From: CAVRZR01 sp964354215
GTDB lineage: Bacteria > Actinomycetota > Coriobacteriia > Anaerosomatales > CAVRZR01
Direction of reading: 5' to 3'
Length of the DNA stretch: 64,000 nucleotides
NCBI GenBank assembly: GCA_964354215.1
Contig: CAYGYT010000004.1
Coordinates: forward strand, 27,514-91,513
A model generated the notes under the pieces. It saw only the letters and a program-made list of their open reading frames with translations, ran no database searches and was not told where the DNA came from. Positions 31,368-40,579 of this stretch are shown piece by piece; position 1 is the first letter of the stretch; each line of letters opens with the position of its first letter. The translations under genes and the position numbers were made by a program.

Positions 31368-33236
31368 CTACGAGCGCGCGATGGCTTCGAACGGACAGTG
31401 CGATTCGCAGACGCCGCACTTCACGCAGCGTTCCTGGTCGATGACGTGCACCTCTTTGAGCGCGCCGGTGATCGCCGATGTGGGGCAGTGCTTCTTGCAC
31501 ACGCCGCACCCTTTGCAGGCGTCGATGATGTGGAACGTCATGAGCTGCGCGCAGGCGCCAGCCCGGCAGTGACAGTCGAGGATGTGCTCCTCGTACTCGT
31601 GCTTGAAGTAGCGAAGGGTGGTAAGCACCGGGTTCGGCGCCGTCTGGCCAAGACCGCAAAGCGATGTCGCGCGGATGTCGTTCGCGAGCGCCTCGAGCCG
31701 TTCGATGTCTTCGGGCTCGCCCCTGCCCTCGGTTATGCGCGTGACGATCTCGAGCATGCGTTTCGTGCCGATCCGGCAGGGCACGCACTTCCCGCACGAC
31801 TCGTGCTGCGTGAAGGTGAGGAAGTAGCGCGCGAGGTCGACCATGCACGTGGTCTCATCGACGACGACGAGCCCGCCCGAGCCGACGATTGCGCCGGCCT
31901 GCATGAGCGCTTCGTACTCGATCGGCGTGTCGAAGAGCTCCGCTGGCAGACAGCCCCCGCTCGGCCCGCCGATCTGCACGGCCTTGCACGGGAGCTCTTT
32001 CTGGCAACCGCCGCCCACGTCGTAGACGAGCTCGCCAACGGTCATCCCCATGGGCACCTCGACGAGGCCGCCGTGGCGCACCTTGCCGGTGAGCGCGAAT
32101 ACCTTCGTGCCCGCGCTCTTCTCGCTGCCGAGCGCCGCGTACTCGCTCGCGCCGTTGCGGACGATCCACGCGACGTTCGCGAGCGTCTCGACGTTGTTGA
32201 TGCAGGTGGGCTTTCCCCAGAGGCCCTCGACCGAGGGGAACGGCGGCCTCGGCCTCGGCATGCCGCGCTTGCCTTCGATCGAGGCGATGAGCGCGGTCTC
32301 TTCGCCGCAGACGAACGCACCGGCGCCCTGCCGGACCTTGACGCGGAAGTCGACGCCGCTGCCGAAGATGTTCTCGCCGAGGTACCCGCGCTCCTCGGCT
32401 TGACGAATCGCGATGCCGAGGCGCTTGACGGCAAGCGGGTATTCCGCGCGTACGTACACGAAGCCCTCGCGCGCGCCGATGGCGTATGCCGCGATGGCGA
32501 GTCCTTCGAGGATCGCGTGCGGGTCTCCTTCGGCGATGCTCCGGTCCATGAACGCGCCGGGGTCGCCCTCATCGGCGTTGCAGATGACGTACTTCACATC
32601 ACCAGGCACGTCGCGCGTAAGCCGCCACTTCATGCCGGTCGAAAAGCCCGCGCCGCCACGCCCGCGAAGGCCGGACTCCTGGAGCGTGGCGATGATGTCG
32701 TCCGGCTTCATCTCGGTGACTACGCGGCGGAGCGCCTCGTACGCGCCGCGCTCGAGCGCGTCGTCGATGTTCTCGGGGTCGATGACGCCGCAGTTCCGGA
32801 GCACGATCCGCTTCTGGATGCTGTTGAACGGGATGTCGTTGTAGTGGGGGAGCGGCTCGGGGGCCGGCTCGCCGGGTTTGCCCGGCTCGCGGAAGAGGTA
32901 GTCCCCTATCGGCGTGCCGTCGCCGAGGATGCTCTCGACGATCCGGGTCGCCTTCTCGGCGCTGACCTTGGGGTAGAAGACCTCGTCGGGGCTGATGACG
33001 GTGATCGGGCCGAGCTCGCACAGCCCGTGGCAGCCCGTACGTACGACACGCACGCGATCGCTCGCGCCCGCTTCCGCGATGGCAGCCTCGAGCTGTGCGG
33101 CTGCGGCGAGCGATCCGTTCATGACGCAGCCCGAGCCCGTGCAGATGCGTACGAGGGTCCGGGGCGCTCCTGTCGCGGCGGCACCGCCGCCAGCGGCGGC
33201 AGTGGCGGCCGTGCTCGTGTCGGCACGCGCGCTCAT
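31368..33236 (-). CDS. NuoF-like NADH-binding subunit of formate dehydrogenase
   Basis: A 622-residue flavoprotein. The N-terminus is a thioredoxin-like [2Fe-2S] domain (ICTGSGC...GCHGLC), then the FMN/NAD module (GRGGAGFSTGMKW, NADEGDPGAFMDR), the NuoF [4Fe-4S] site (ESCGKCVPCRIG), and two C-terminal [4Fe-4S] ferredoxin motifs (CKGCGVCKKHC, CVKCGVCESHC). It passes electrons between NAD(P)H and the FDH iron-sulfur chain, and may bifurcate electrons with ferredoxin, as in related Hyd/Fdh complexes. Its ATG overlaps the stop of the NuoE gene by 4 bases. Length is typical of HydB/NfnB-type subunits. Confidence 0.93.
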   Translation of the reverse strand: MSARADTSTAATAAAGGGAAATGAPRTLVRICTGSGCVMNGSLAAAAQLEAAIAEAGASDRVRVVRTGCHGLCELGPITVISPDEVFYPKVSAEKATRIVESILGDGTPIGDYLFREPGKPGEPAPEPLPHYNDIPFNSIQKRIVLRNCGVIDPENIDDALERGAYEALRRVVTEMKPDDIIATLQESGLRGRGGAGFSTGMKWRLTRDVPGDVKYVICNADEGDPGAFMDRSIAEGDPHAILEGLAIAAYAIGAREGFVYVRAEYPLAVKRLGIAIRQAEERGYLGENIFGSGVDFRVKVRQGAGAFVCGEETALIASIEGKRGMPRPRPPFPSVEGLWGKPTCINNVETLANVAWIVRNGASEYAALGSEKSAGTKVFALTGKVRHGGLVEVPMGMTVGELVYDVGGGCQKELPCKAVQIGGPSGGCLPAELFDTPIEYEALMQAGAIVGSGGLVVVDETTCMVDLARYFLTFTQHESCGKCVPCRIGTKRMLEIVTRITEGRGEPEDIERLEALANDIRATSLCGLGQTAPNPVLTTLRYFKHEYEEHILDCHCRAGACAQLMTFHIIDACKGCGVCKKHCPTSAITGALKEVHVIDQERCVKCGVCESHCPFEAIARS

Positions 33237-33760
33237 TGGGCGCGCTCCCTGCGGAAGCGCGACGCGAGCTTACGTGCACTCTGCGCGTCGAGCGTGCCGA
33301 ACGTCTGGTCGTCGACGAGCACGACTGGCGCAAGCCCACAGCACCCCACACACGCGACCGACTCGACCGTGAAGCTCAGGTCCTCGGCGGTCGTGCCCAC
33401 GCTCACGCCGAGCTCGTCCTCGATCACGCGCGTGACCTCGTTCGCGCCGCGCACGTGGCACGCGGTGCCGTGGCAGATGCGCACGATGCGCTCGCCGCGC
33501 GGCTCGAGGTGGAACTGCGTATAGAACGTCGCGACGCCAAAGACCGCCGAAAGCGGCATGCCGAGCTTCTCGGCGATGCGGGTGAGCGCCTCTTTCGGCA
33601 GGTAGCCGTACGCGTCCTGAGCCGCCTGCAGCACGGAGATGAGCGCGCTCTGGTCGGGACCGTGACCGTTCAGCCCATGCTCGGCGAGCACCGCGTCGAG
33701 CGGAGCGTAGTCGAACGCACTCTCACCCTGCGTTGCGCAGGTGCACTCGTGCTGGCTCAT
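33233..33760 (-). CDS. NuoE-like [2Fe-2S] subunit of formate dehydrogenase
   Basis: A 175-residue subunit of the NuoE/HydC type. The [2Fe-2S] Cys residues are in RICHGTACHVRGA and GCCGLAPVVLV, with the usual spacing. The N-terminus (SVLQAAQDAYGYLPKEALTRIAEKL) is typical of this family. It overlaps NuoF by 4 bases and starts the FDH part of the operon after acsE. With NuoF and FdhF it forms a soluble NAD(P)-linked complex. Confidence 0.93.
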   Translation of the reverse strand: MSQHECTCATQGESAFDYAPLDAVLAEHGLNGHGPDQSALISVLQAAQDAYGYLPKEALTRIAEKLGMPLSAVFGVATFYTQFHLEPRGERIVRICHGTACHVRGANEVTRVIEDELGVSVGTTAEDLSFTVESVACVGCCGLAPVVLVDDQTFGTLDAQSARKLASRFRRERAQ

Positions 33761-33857
33761 CGGCGGTCCTGACGGCAGCTCGTGCGGGATACGGCTGGTC
33801 GGGCGGGCGGCGGACGGTCTGTTCAGCGGGTCGAGGGCGAATCAGTGGGCGCGGCGG

Positions 33858-34682
33858 CTAGTCGAGGTACGAATTGCAGTAGAGCGTCTCGTTCTGGAGT
33901 ACGGAGATCGACCGCTGGATGCTCTCGTTGGAGGTAAGCGTCGCCTCGTCCGAGTTCACGACGGCCATCTGCAGCTCGTCTTCGGGGTCCATGATCGCCG
34001 CGTCGAGCCCCGCCGGGATGAGCAGCGAGAGGAACGCGGCGGCGAGCGGCGATTTCACGTGCTCCGGGCACCCATTGTAGATGTTCGAGAGGCCGACGAC
34101 GGTCTTCAAGGGCGGGTCGTTCAGCTGCTTGAACATCGCGATCGATTCGAGCGCCTCGGTCGCCTGGTGTTGCGCGACGGCGATGGGAAGAAGCAGCGGA
34201 TCGAGGTAGACGCGATCGAGTGGAACGTCGTACTCCATCATCGCGCCCATGATCTCGGTGGCCGCCATCAAACGCTCGTTCGCGTCGCGGCTCACGCCAG
34301 CCTCGGTCATCGCAAGGCCGATGATCTCGGCGTCGAACTCCTTCGCGAGCGGCAGGAACGTGTCGAGGCGGGCTCGCTCGGCCGAGGTGGAGTTGATGAT
34401 CGGCTGGAGATTGCAGACCGCGAGACCGGCGCGCATCGCGTCCGGATTCATCGTGTCGAGACACAAGCGCGTGTCGGGCACGGCCTCCTGCACCGTCTCG
34501 ACGACCCACTTCATCATCTCGGGGCCGCCCTTGGTGGCCGGCCCGAGGTTCACGTCGAGCACGTTCGCGCCGTCCTCGACCTGGCGCATCGCCATGTCGC
34601 GGATCGGCCCCGGGTCCCGCTCCTTCATCGCGGGCCCGATGGTCTTGCTCATGACGTTGACTTTCTCTCCGATGACGAGCAT
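33858..34682 (-). CDS. acsE: Methyltetrahydrofolate:corrinoid/iron-sulfur protein methyltransferase
   Basis: A 274-residue TIM-barrel protein of the pterin-binding family (GEKVNVMSKTIGPAMKE, GANVLDVNLGPA, DTMNPDAMRAG), close to the ~262 residues of AcsE from Moorella. It moves the methyl group from methyl-THF to the corrinoid/iron-sulfur protein (AcsC/AcsD). A 97-base gap separates it from the NuoE gene and a 13-base gap from the CooC-like gene upstream. The whole pterin-binding barrel is intact. Confidence 0.93.
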   Translation of the reverse strand: MLVIGEKVNVMSKTIGPAMKERDPGPIRDMAMRQVEDGANVLDVNLGPATKGGPEMMKWVVETVQEAVPDTRLCLDTMNPDAMRAGLAVCNLQPIINSTSAERARLDTFLPLAKEFDAEIIGLAMTEAGVSRDANERLMAATEIMGAMMEYDVPLDRVYLDPLLLPIAVAQHQATEALESIAMFKQLNDPPLKTVVGLSNIYNGCPEHVKSPLAAAFLSLLIPAGLDAAIMDPEDELQMAVVNSDEATLTSNESIQRSISVLQNETLYCNSYLD

Positions 34683-34695
34683 CTGTGCGTCCTCC

Positions 34696-35490
34696 TCAGT
34701 CGACTCGCGCGGGCGCGCGCTTCGCGCGCTCGGTCAGGGATGCGGCGATCTCGCGGACCGCCTCGGTGAAGGCTTCATCAGTGCCGAAGGGGGAGCGGCC
34801 GTCGCGGTCTGCGCGGCGAACCGCCGTGCTTTCGGGAAGCGTGCCGACAAGCGGGATCTCGCCGAGCACCTCCTTGAGGTACTCGACGTCCTCTTCGTCT
34901 CGCACGCGGTTGCCCACGGCCACGACGTCAGCGACGCCGATATCGGCAGCAAGGTCGCGGACAGCGTGCGCGGTCTGCACGCTCCTCATCGCGGGCTCGA
35001 CCACGACCACGAACACGTCGACGCTTTCGGCGGTTCCGCGGCCCAGATGCTCGATTCCGGCCTCCATGTCGAGGATGGCGACCTCGTCGCGGTCGATGAG
35101 CAGGTGGCGCATGAACGCCTTGAGGAACGTGCCTTCCGAGCACATGCAGCCCGAGCCGCCGCGCTCGACGGTGCCCATGCGCAGCAGCGTGACCCCGCCG
35201 ACGTCCAGACCGCACATGTCCACGACGTCGGAGACGTCGGGGTTGAGGCGGAACATGCCACCCTGGCCAGGGCGAGCGCCGGTGCGCTCCTCGATGAGGT
35301 CGTCCATCTGTGAGAGCGGTGTGCACGCGGCGGCCGTCTCGGCATCCGCGCCAAGCGCCGTTGCGAGGTTCGCGTCGGGGTCGGCGTCGATCGCGATGAC
35401 CCGGCGGCCTTCGCTCGCCCACAGGCGCGCGAGGCTCGACGAGAGCGTCGTCTTGCCCACACCGCCCTTGCCGGAGACTGCCAGCTTCAT
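34696..35490 (-). CDS. cooC: CooC-family nickel-insertion ATPase (first copy)
   Basis: A 264-residue MinD/NifH-class ATPase. The deviant Walker A is KGGVGKTT. The CXC motif that binds Zn/Ni in CooC dimers is GCMCSEG (about residue 112). The rest (DMEAGIEHLGRGTAESVDV, VGNRVRDEEDVEYL) is characteristic. It likely loads nickel into CODH or ACS. Its stop-start overlaps metF by 4 bases, so it is coupled with the methyl branch. A second CooC-like gene lies at 46607-47407. Confidence 0.92.
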   Translation of the reverse strand: MKLAVSGKGGVGKTTLSSSLARLWASEGRRVIAIDADPDANLATALGADAETAAACTPLSQMDDLIEERTGARPGQGGMFRLNPDVSDVVDMCGLDVGGVTLLRMGTVERGGSGCMCSEGTFLKAFMRHLLIDRDEVAILDMEAGIEHLGRGTAESVDVFVVVVEPAMRSVQTAHAVRDLAADIGVADVVAVGNRVRDEEDVEYLKEVLGEIPLVGTLPESTAVRRADRDGRSPFGTDEAFTEAVREIAASLTERAKRAPARVD

Positions 35491-36368
35491 GCACTCACCG
35501 CTTCCAGTTGGAGCGCGTCTAGGACGCGCGGCACGAGATGCTCGGCACCGACGGCCATGATGTGCACGCCGTCGCAGCAGTCGCGGACCTCGTTCACGAA
35601 CGTTGCTGTGATCTCGATGCCGGTCTCGACGGCGTCCGACGCGGCCGCGAGCTTGTCGATGACGTTCTGGGGCACGCTGATGCCGGGGATGTTCGCGTTC
35701 ATGAAGCGGGCCATGCCCGCCGAGCGGAGCACAACGACGCCCGCAAGTACCTTCACGTCGAACTCGCGGGCGTAGCCCATGAACTCGCGGAAGTGCTCCG
35801 CGTCGTAGACGGCCTGCGTCTGGAAATAGCGCGCGCCCGCTCTTACCTTCTTCTCGAACTTGGCGAGCTGCGGGCGGATGGGATTCGCGTCCGGGGTGAC
35901 GACTGCGCCGACGAGGAAGCTCGGCGTGCCGTGAAGTTCGTTGCCCGCCATGTCGGTGCCGCTGTTGAGTTGCGCAACTGTCTCGAGCAGCTGCACCGAT
36001 TCGAGGTCGAAGACCGCCTTCGCTTGCGGATGGTCGCCCACGACGACGTGGTCGCCCGTGAGCGCGAGCACGTTCTCGATGCCGAACGACGCCGCACCGA
36101 GCAGGTCGGACTGGATCTCGAGCCGGTTGCGGTCGCGGCAGGTCACCTGCAGCACGGGCTCGTGGCCGTGCTCCTTCAAGTGGATACACGCCGCGAGCGT
36201 GGAAAGTCGCATGACCGCGGCCTGGTTGTCGGTGACGTTGAGCGCGTGCACGCGGCCGCGGAGCGACTCGGCGGTCTCGAGCATCTCGGCGACGTCGGTG
36301 CCTTTCGGCGGTCCGACCTCGCTTGTCACGACGAACTCGCCGGTTTCGAGTGCGGAGCGGAGCGTCAT
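35487..36368 (-). CDS. metF: Methylenetetrahydrofolate reductase
   Basis: A 293-residue FAD/TIM-barrel enzyme of the MetF family. It reduces methylene-THF to methyl-THF. Visible are the N-terminal EVGPPKG (Glu for folate), ALNVTDNQAA, QVTCRDRNRL and LALTGDHVVVGDHP. There is no SAM-binding regulatory domain. Its stop overlaps the cooC start and its start overlaps the metV stop by 4 bases, so the three are coupled. In acetogens, MetF functions with MetV and an electron-transfer module, which here is the fusion protein upstream. Confidence 0.94.
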   Translation of the reverse strand: MTLRSALETGEFVVTSEVGPPKGTDVAEMLETAESLRGRVHALNVTDNQAAVMRLSTLAACIHLKEHGHEPVLQVTCRDRNRLEIQSDLLGAASFGIENVLALTGDHVVVGDHPQAKAVFDLESVQLLETVAQLNSGTDMAGNELHGTPSFLVGAVVTPDANPIRPQLAKFEKKVRAGARYFQTQAVYDAEHFREFMGYAREFDVKVLAGVVVLRSAGMARFMNANIPGISVPQNVIDKLAAASDAVETGIEITATFVNEVRDCCDGVHIMAVGAEHLVPRVLDALQLEAVSA

Positions 36369-37084
36369 TTTGCGCCACCCGCCTTCGCAGCGGCGCCGCC
36401 GGGTTTGGCGCTGCCGGCCGCGGTCGGCTTCTCCTCGTACTCGCAGGCCGCGACGTCCCACTCGCACGTCTTGGTCTTTACCGAGTTGTCTTTCGGCTCG
36501 CCGATCTCGGCGAAGTCCTCGACATGACCCTGCGCTTCGAGGCGGTCGTATATCTGCACCCACGCGCAGTCGCGATCGCCCAGTTCGCAGCGACCGTCCT
36601 TCACGCCGCCACAGGGCCCGTTCATGATGCCCTTCGCGCAGCGCGTCACGGGACAGATGCCGGCCGTCTCGCCGAGTACGCACGAGCCGCACGCGGAGCA
36701 CTCGGCCTGCCAGTGACCGAATCCCTTGGCCGAGCCGATGAAGAGCGTGTCGAGAGCGGGATACACGGGCTTGTCCTCGGTATTCGCGAGGAACGCAACG
36801 CCGGCACCGCACCCGAGCGAGAGGATTGCGTCGTAGCCCTCGGAATCCACCTGATCGACGAACTCGGGCTCGCACTGCCTGGGCACGACTGAGCCGGAGA
36901 GCTCCACGTCCGCGCCGATGCGGTCCATCGCGAGGCGCAGCACTTCGACGAGCGTCTCGACCTCGGTCTCCCCGCCGGCCAGTGCGACGGCAGCGCAGGT
37001 GTTGCACCCCACGAGCAGGACGCGCTTGTGCTTCGCAAGCATGTCGCGAATCTCGTCGACCGGCTTTGAGCGCACGACGATCAT
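36365..37084 (-). CDS. metV: MetV, Fe-S/zinc partner of methylene-THF reductase
   Basis: A 239-residue protein of the methylene-THF reductase C-terminal (MetV) family. It has the Cys-rich motif SACGSCVLGETAGICPVTRCAKG (read as CxxC...C...C; about residues 132-152), with GPCGG and CELG just after. The C-terminal ~25 residues are Ala/Gly/Lys-rich linker. It accepts electrons for MetF. It overlaps metF by 4 bases and its start overlaps the stop of the GltD-MvhD fusion gene by 4 bases, so metF, metV and that gene form a translationally coupled trio. The frame upstream to 37858 is not coding. Confidence 0.9.
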   Translation of the reverse strand: MIVVRSKPVDEIRDMLAKHKRVLLVGCNTCAAVALAGGETEVETLVEVLRLAMDRIGADVELSGSVVPRQCEPEFVDQVDSEGYDAILSLGCGAGVAFLANTEDKPVYPALDTLFIGSAKGFGHWQAECSACGSCVLGETAGICPVTRCAKGIMNGPCGGVKDGRCELGDRDCAWVQIYDRLEAQGHVEDFAEIGEPKDNSVKTKTCEWDVAACEYEEKPTAAGSAKPGGAAAKAGGAK

Positions 37085-39099
37085 CGCAGGTGGTCCAGTT
37101 CCTCGGCGGGCAGCTCCTTGGGCATGACGAACACGTCGGCCATGCCGAGCTGCGCGAGGGTGGACTTGATGCTGGCGGCCCGCTGGTCGACGAACTCGCG
37201 TGCGTGCGGGTAGCGGCACGTCGCTTCGACGCACCCGGTGAACGCGATCTGTGCCGCGCCGGTCCGAAGCGCGCGCATGACGGCGCGCTCGCTCACGCGC
37301 AACAAGCACGGCACGGTGAGCTCGCGGACGTCCCCACCGTAGAGCATGGGGATGTTGGGTGTGGAATTGCACTCGAACAAGAGCGTGGTGTCCGGGCCCG
37401 CGCCACGAAGCGCGCGCTCGATCTTGCGGTCCATGTCCTCTTCGGTCTGGCCGGAGAGGCTGATCGCCTGGGCGGGGCACTGGGATGCGCACGCGCCACA
37501 CGCGTGGCACGCCTCGGCATCGAAGTAGAGGAAGCCGCCGACTTTCACGCCGGGCGCGCCGTGCGGACACACACGAACACACGTGAGGCAGGCCGAGCAC
37601 TTCTCGCGGACGACCGTCGCGCCGGTGGTGCAGCCGAGGCAGCGCTGCGCCTCGCGCATCGCTTCGTACTCGGTGTAGCCGAGCTCCACCTCGTCGAAGG
37701 TCTTCACCGCGTCGTAGAACTCGAGTTTCTCCATCTGAATGCGCTTGCGCGTTTCGAGCTTCGACTTCATCGAGTCGGGGACTTCGCCGAGCGCCACGTT
37801 CTCCTCGTCGAGCTCGGCGAGCGGGCGGGCGTCGCCGGTAAGGTCGCGCACCACACATGCCGCGACTCGATGCCCAGCTGCGATCGCATCGATGATCTTA
37901 GTCGGGCCGCTCACGACGTCGCCGGCCGCATACACGTGCTCGGCGGTCGTCTTGAGCGTGAGGGGGTCGACGGTGATCGCACCGCGCGGACTCAGGTCGA
38001 CGCCCAGGTCGGCCACGTTGGCAGACTGGCCGGTCGCGAAGATCACGGTGTCGGCCTCGAACTGCTCGACGATCGATTCGTCGAACGTAGGGCTGAAGCG
38101 CTGGTCGGCATCGAACACCGAAGTACAGCGGGTGACCGCAAGGCCACACACGCCACTCTCTTCCTCGCCGATCACCTCACGCGGTCCCCACGAGCAGTGC
38201 ACCTTCACGCCCTCGACCTGCGCGTCGTGAATCTCCTCCTCGGAGGCGGGCATCTCCTCTTCGCCCTCGAGGCACACGACGTGAACCTCGGGCTCGCCCA
38301 TACGTCGAGCGGTGCGCGCGACGTCCATGGCGACGTTGCCGCCGCCGACAACGACCACGCGCTTACCGAGGTCGAGCTCCTCGCCGCGGCGCGCGGCTTC
38401 GAGGAAGGGGAGCGCTGTGAGCGCGCGCGTGAGGTCCGCACCGGGAATCGGCAGCGCTCGGCTGCCCTGTAGGCCCGCGGTGACGACGACAGCATCGTGG
38501 CATTTCTGCAGCTCATCGAGGGTGATGTCGCGACCGACCCGTATGCCGGGCTCGACCTTCACGCCGTGCGACAGGATGTAGCCGATGTCGTTGTCGAGCG
38601 CGGAGTCCGGCAAGCGGTACGCGGGGATGCCGTAGCGAAGCATGCCGCCGAGCCGGGGCTTCTCCTCGTAGATCGTGACGCCGAAGCCCTGCTGCCCAAG
38701 GTCATGAGCAGCCGTAAGGCCGGCGGGTCCGCCACCGACGATCGCGACGCTCTCGGGACGCAGGCGTGCCCTGCGAGCGAGTGGGTACGCGCCGAGATCG
38801 GCTGCGGCGCGTTTGAGCTGGCAGATGGCGACGGGCTCGTCGAGCTGGCAGCGACGACAGCCCTCTTCGCACGGACGCAAACACACGCGACCGCATACGG
38901 ACGGGAGTGGGTTGCGCTCGAGGATGATCTCGAGCGCGTCGGTGAAGCGGTCCTCGGCGATCGCAGTGAGATAGCCGGGCACGTCGATATGCACCGGGCA
39001 CTTCGAGCGGCACGGCGGGTACAGGCGGCGCGGAGCAGCCGCGGCGTCGAGAGGCTCGTTCGCAGCCTGGTTGCTCCCTCGTATCGCCGTCTCGCTCAT
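37081..39099 (-). CDS. GltD-like FAD oxidoreductase fused to 2x[4Fe-4S] and an MvhD-like domain
   Basis: A 672-residue electron-transfer fusion. Residues ~25-110 carry the GltD-type Cys clusters (CRSKCPVHIDVPGY, CGRVCLRPCEEGC). Residues ~115-440 are the NAD(P)/FAD domains (VAIVGGGPAGLTAA, VVVVGGGNVAMDVA, YAAGDVVSGP). Residues ~500-570 are two [4Fe-4S] clusters (CSACLTCVRVC, CHACGACASQC). The end (VPCLLRVS, GCVEATCRYPHA) resembles the [2Fe-2S] MvhD subunit. It is coupled to metV and metF by 4-base overlaps. It probably feeds NAD(P)H or ferredoxin electrons to methylene-THF reduction; exact partners are inferred. Confidence 0.88.
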   Translation of the reverse strand: MSETAIRGSNQAANEPLDAAAAPRRLYPPCRSKCPVHIDVPGYLTAIAEDRFTDALEIILERNPLPSVCGRVCLRPCEEGCRRCQLDEPVAICQLKRAAADLGAYPLARRARLRPESVAIVGGGPAGLTAAHDLGQQGFGVTIYEEKPRLGGMLRYGIPAYRLPDSALDNDIGYILSHGVKVEPGIRVGRDITLDELQKCHDAVVVTAGLQGSRALPIPGADLTRALTALPFLEAARRGEELDLGKRVVVVGGGNVAMDVARTARRMGEPEVHVVCLEGEEEMPASEEEIHDAQVEGVKVHCSWGPREVIGEEESGVCGLAVTRCTSVFDADQRFSPTFDESIVEQFEADTVIFATGQSANVADLGVDLSPRGAITVDPLTLKTTAEHVYAAGDVVSGPTKIIDAIAAGHRVAACVVRDLTGDARPLAELDEENVALGEVPDSMKSKLETRKRIQMEKLEFYDAVKTFDEVELGYTEYEAMREAQRCLGCTTGATVVREKCSACLTCVRVCPHGAPGVKVGGFLYFDAEACHACGACASQCPAQAISLSGQTEEDMDRKIERALRGAGPDTTLLFECNSTPNIPMLYGGDVRELTVPCLLRVSERAVMRALRTGAAQIAFTGCVEATCRYPHAREFVDQRAASIKSTLAQLGMADVFVMPKELPAEELDHLR

Positions 39100-39148
39100 C
39101 GCGATCTCACTGTCTGTTGCCTGCGTCGGGTTCGTGTGTGCCCCGTGC

Positions 39149-40495
39149 CTAGCTCGCCCGGCGCTTCACGAACGCGGGGATGTCGGCTGCCTCGTACGGC
39201 CCGACGGTGATACGCCAACCGTCGAGCTCCTCGGCAAGCTCGCCTGAGATCTGCGCTACCGCGCCGGGGATGATGACCTCGCGCTCTGCGATCTTCTCGG
39301 CAATGCCTGAATCCTTCACGAACTTCGCGATGCGCTCGGGCACGAACTTGCCAGCCGCCCATGCGGTGAGCACGGAGAGGCCCTCGGAGTCGACAACGCC
39401 CAGGTAGGCCGGCGTCTTCGCGCCCTCGATCTCCGAGGAGACGATGAAGTACGTGAGGGAGAAGTTGGTCGTGACGAAGAATGGCGCGTCCGGACCGGGC
39501 GCGTTGATCTCGTAGATCCTCGCTTCGGCCTGCATAGGGCGCTGCGGGTCCGTGAAGATGTTCTGCCGGAGCACCAAAAGCGGCAGGAAGCGCCACGCGT
39601 CGGCGCCCGAGAGCGCGATGATCGAGCCGTACTTCGCGACGTCCAGCGCCGCGTAGACGGTCTCGAGGAGCGCGTCGCCGCCCGAAAGCGTGCCCGGGAA
39701 GGCGATCGTGGGATAGCCGAGCGCGGCGTACTTCTTCGTGAGCGCCGAGCGCCGCGTGAAGACCGCATCGCGCAGGGCGTCTTTCGCAGTCGCAGGCGTG
39801 CTGTTGATGACGAGGTCCTTCAGGCCGGCCGCGTCGGCCTTCTCCGTGAGAGCGGCGACGGCCTCGAGGCCCTCGGCGCGCACCACGAGCGGGCACGAGT
39901 GCTGCTTCGCGAGTGCGAACATCACATCGGCGTTCGCCTCGGTCGCACCGCAGATGAGCGGCTTCTTGTCGCCGACGGCTTCGAGTGCCGAGGACATCTC
40001 TGCGGCATCCTCGCTCATGAGCACGAGGGGCAGGTCCGTCGCGGCAGAGACCCGCTCGATCACCGCTCGGAAGCGGGCGGTGTCGCCGTTCGTGAAGATG
40101 CCGACGAATCCGCACGCTAGGTGCTGCTGCACGCGCTCGTACGCGGCGGCGTTCGCCTGCGCGACCGTGGCGTCGATCTCCTCGTCCGAGGAGCTTGCCT
40201 CGACGACCACGCCGATGGCGCACGGGTTCACGAACGTCTTGTCGTGACGGAAGAGCACGGTCTCCTCACCGACGGTGAAGGCGTTTGGCCCGATGCCGAC
40301 CGTGACCGCTCGCATCGGAGGGGCGGCGGCCTCCGACAGGGCGGCCTTCGCCTCATCGGAGACGTGCGGGCACGCCGAGAGCTCCGCCTGACCCTGCGCC
40401 AGCTTCATCGCGAATGCGAGGCACGTTGGGACGCCGCAATCGCCGCAGTTGGTCTTGGGGAGCTGCTTGAAGATCTCGATACCGGTCAGTGCCAT
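39149..40495 (-). CDS. acsC: CODH/ACS corrinoid iron-sulfur protein, large subunit
   Basis: A 448-residue gamma subunit of the corrinoid/iron-sulfur protein. The N-terminal [4Fe-4S] domain is TNCGDCGVPTCLAFAMKLA with SACPH (residues ~15-43). The rest is the TIM barrel and the C-terminal cobalamin-binding domain. It carries the methyl group as methylcobalamin from AcsE to AcsB. It starts with ATG 40495 after CGAGGAGAA. The partner small subunit is acsD at 44749. Confidence 0.95.
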   Translation of the reverse strand: MALTGIEIFKQLPKTNCGDCGVPTCLAFAMKLAQGQAELSACPHVSDEAKAALSEAAAPPMRAVTVGIGPNAFTVGEETVLFRHDKTFVNPCAIGVVVEASSSDEEIDATVAQANAAAYERVQQHLACGFVGIFTNGDTARFRAVIERVSAATDLPLVLMSEDAAEMSSALEAVGDKKPLICGATEANADVMFALAKQHSCPLVVRAEGLEAVAALTEKADAAGLKDLVINSTPATAKDALRDAVFTRRSALTKKYAALGYPTIAFPGTLSGGDALLETVYAALDVAKYGSIIALSGADAWRFLPLLVLRQNIFTDPQRPMQAEARIYEINAPGPDAPFFVTTNFSLTYFIVSSEIEGAKTPAYLGVVDSEGLSVLTAWAAGKFVPERIAKFVKDSGIAEKIAEREVIIPGAVAQISGELAEELDGWRITVGPYEAADIPAFVKRRAS

Positions 40496-40579
40496 CGTCG
40501 TTCTCCTCGGTCCGTTGAGCGTGGGTCGGTGGAGCGCGGGTCTCTGGGGTCTCGTCGGTGGTCTGTGGTAGCGGAGCGT

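Noticed and set aside
30858..33524. 888-residue plus-strand open frame antisense to NuoF and the CBS gene
   Set aside because: It mirrors the opposite frame of real genes, is rich in Arg/Asp/Val without any domain, and is an expected artefact of high-GC DNA.
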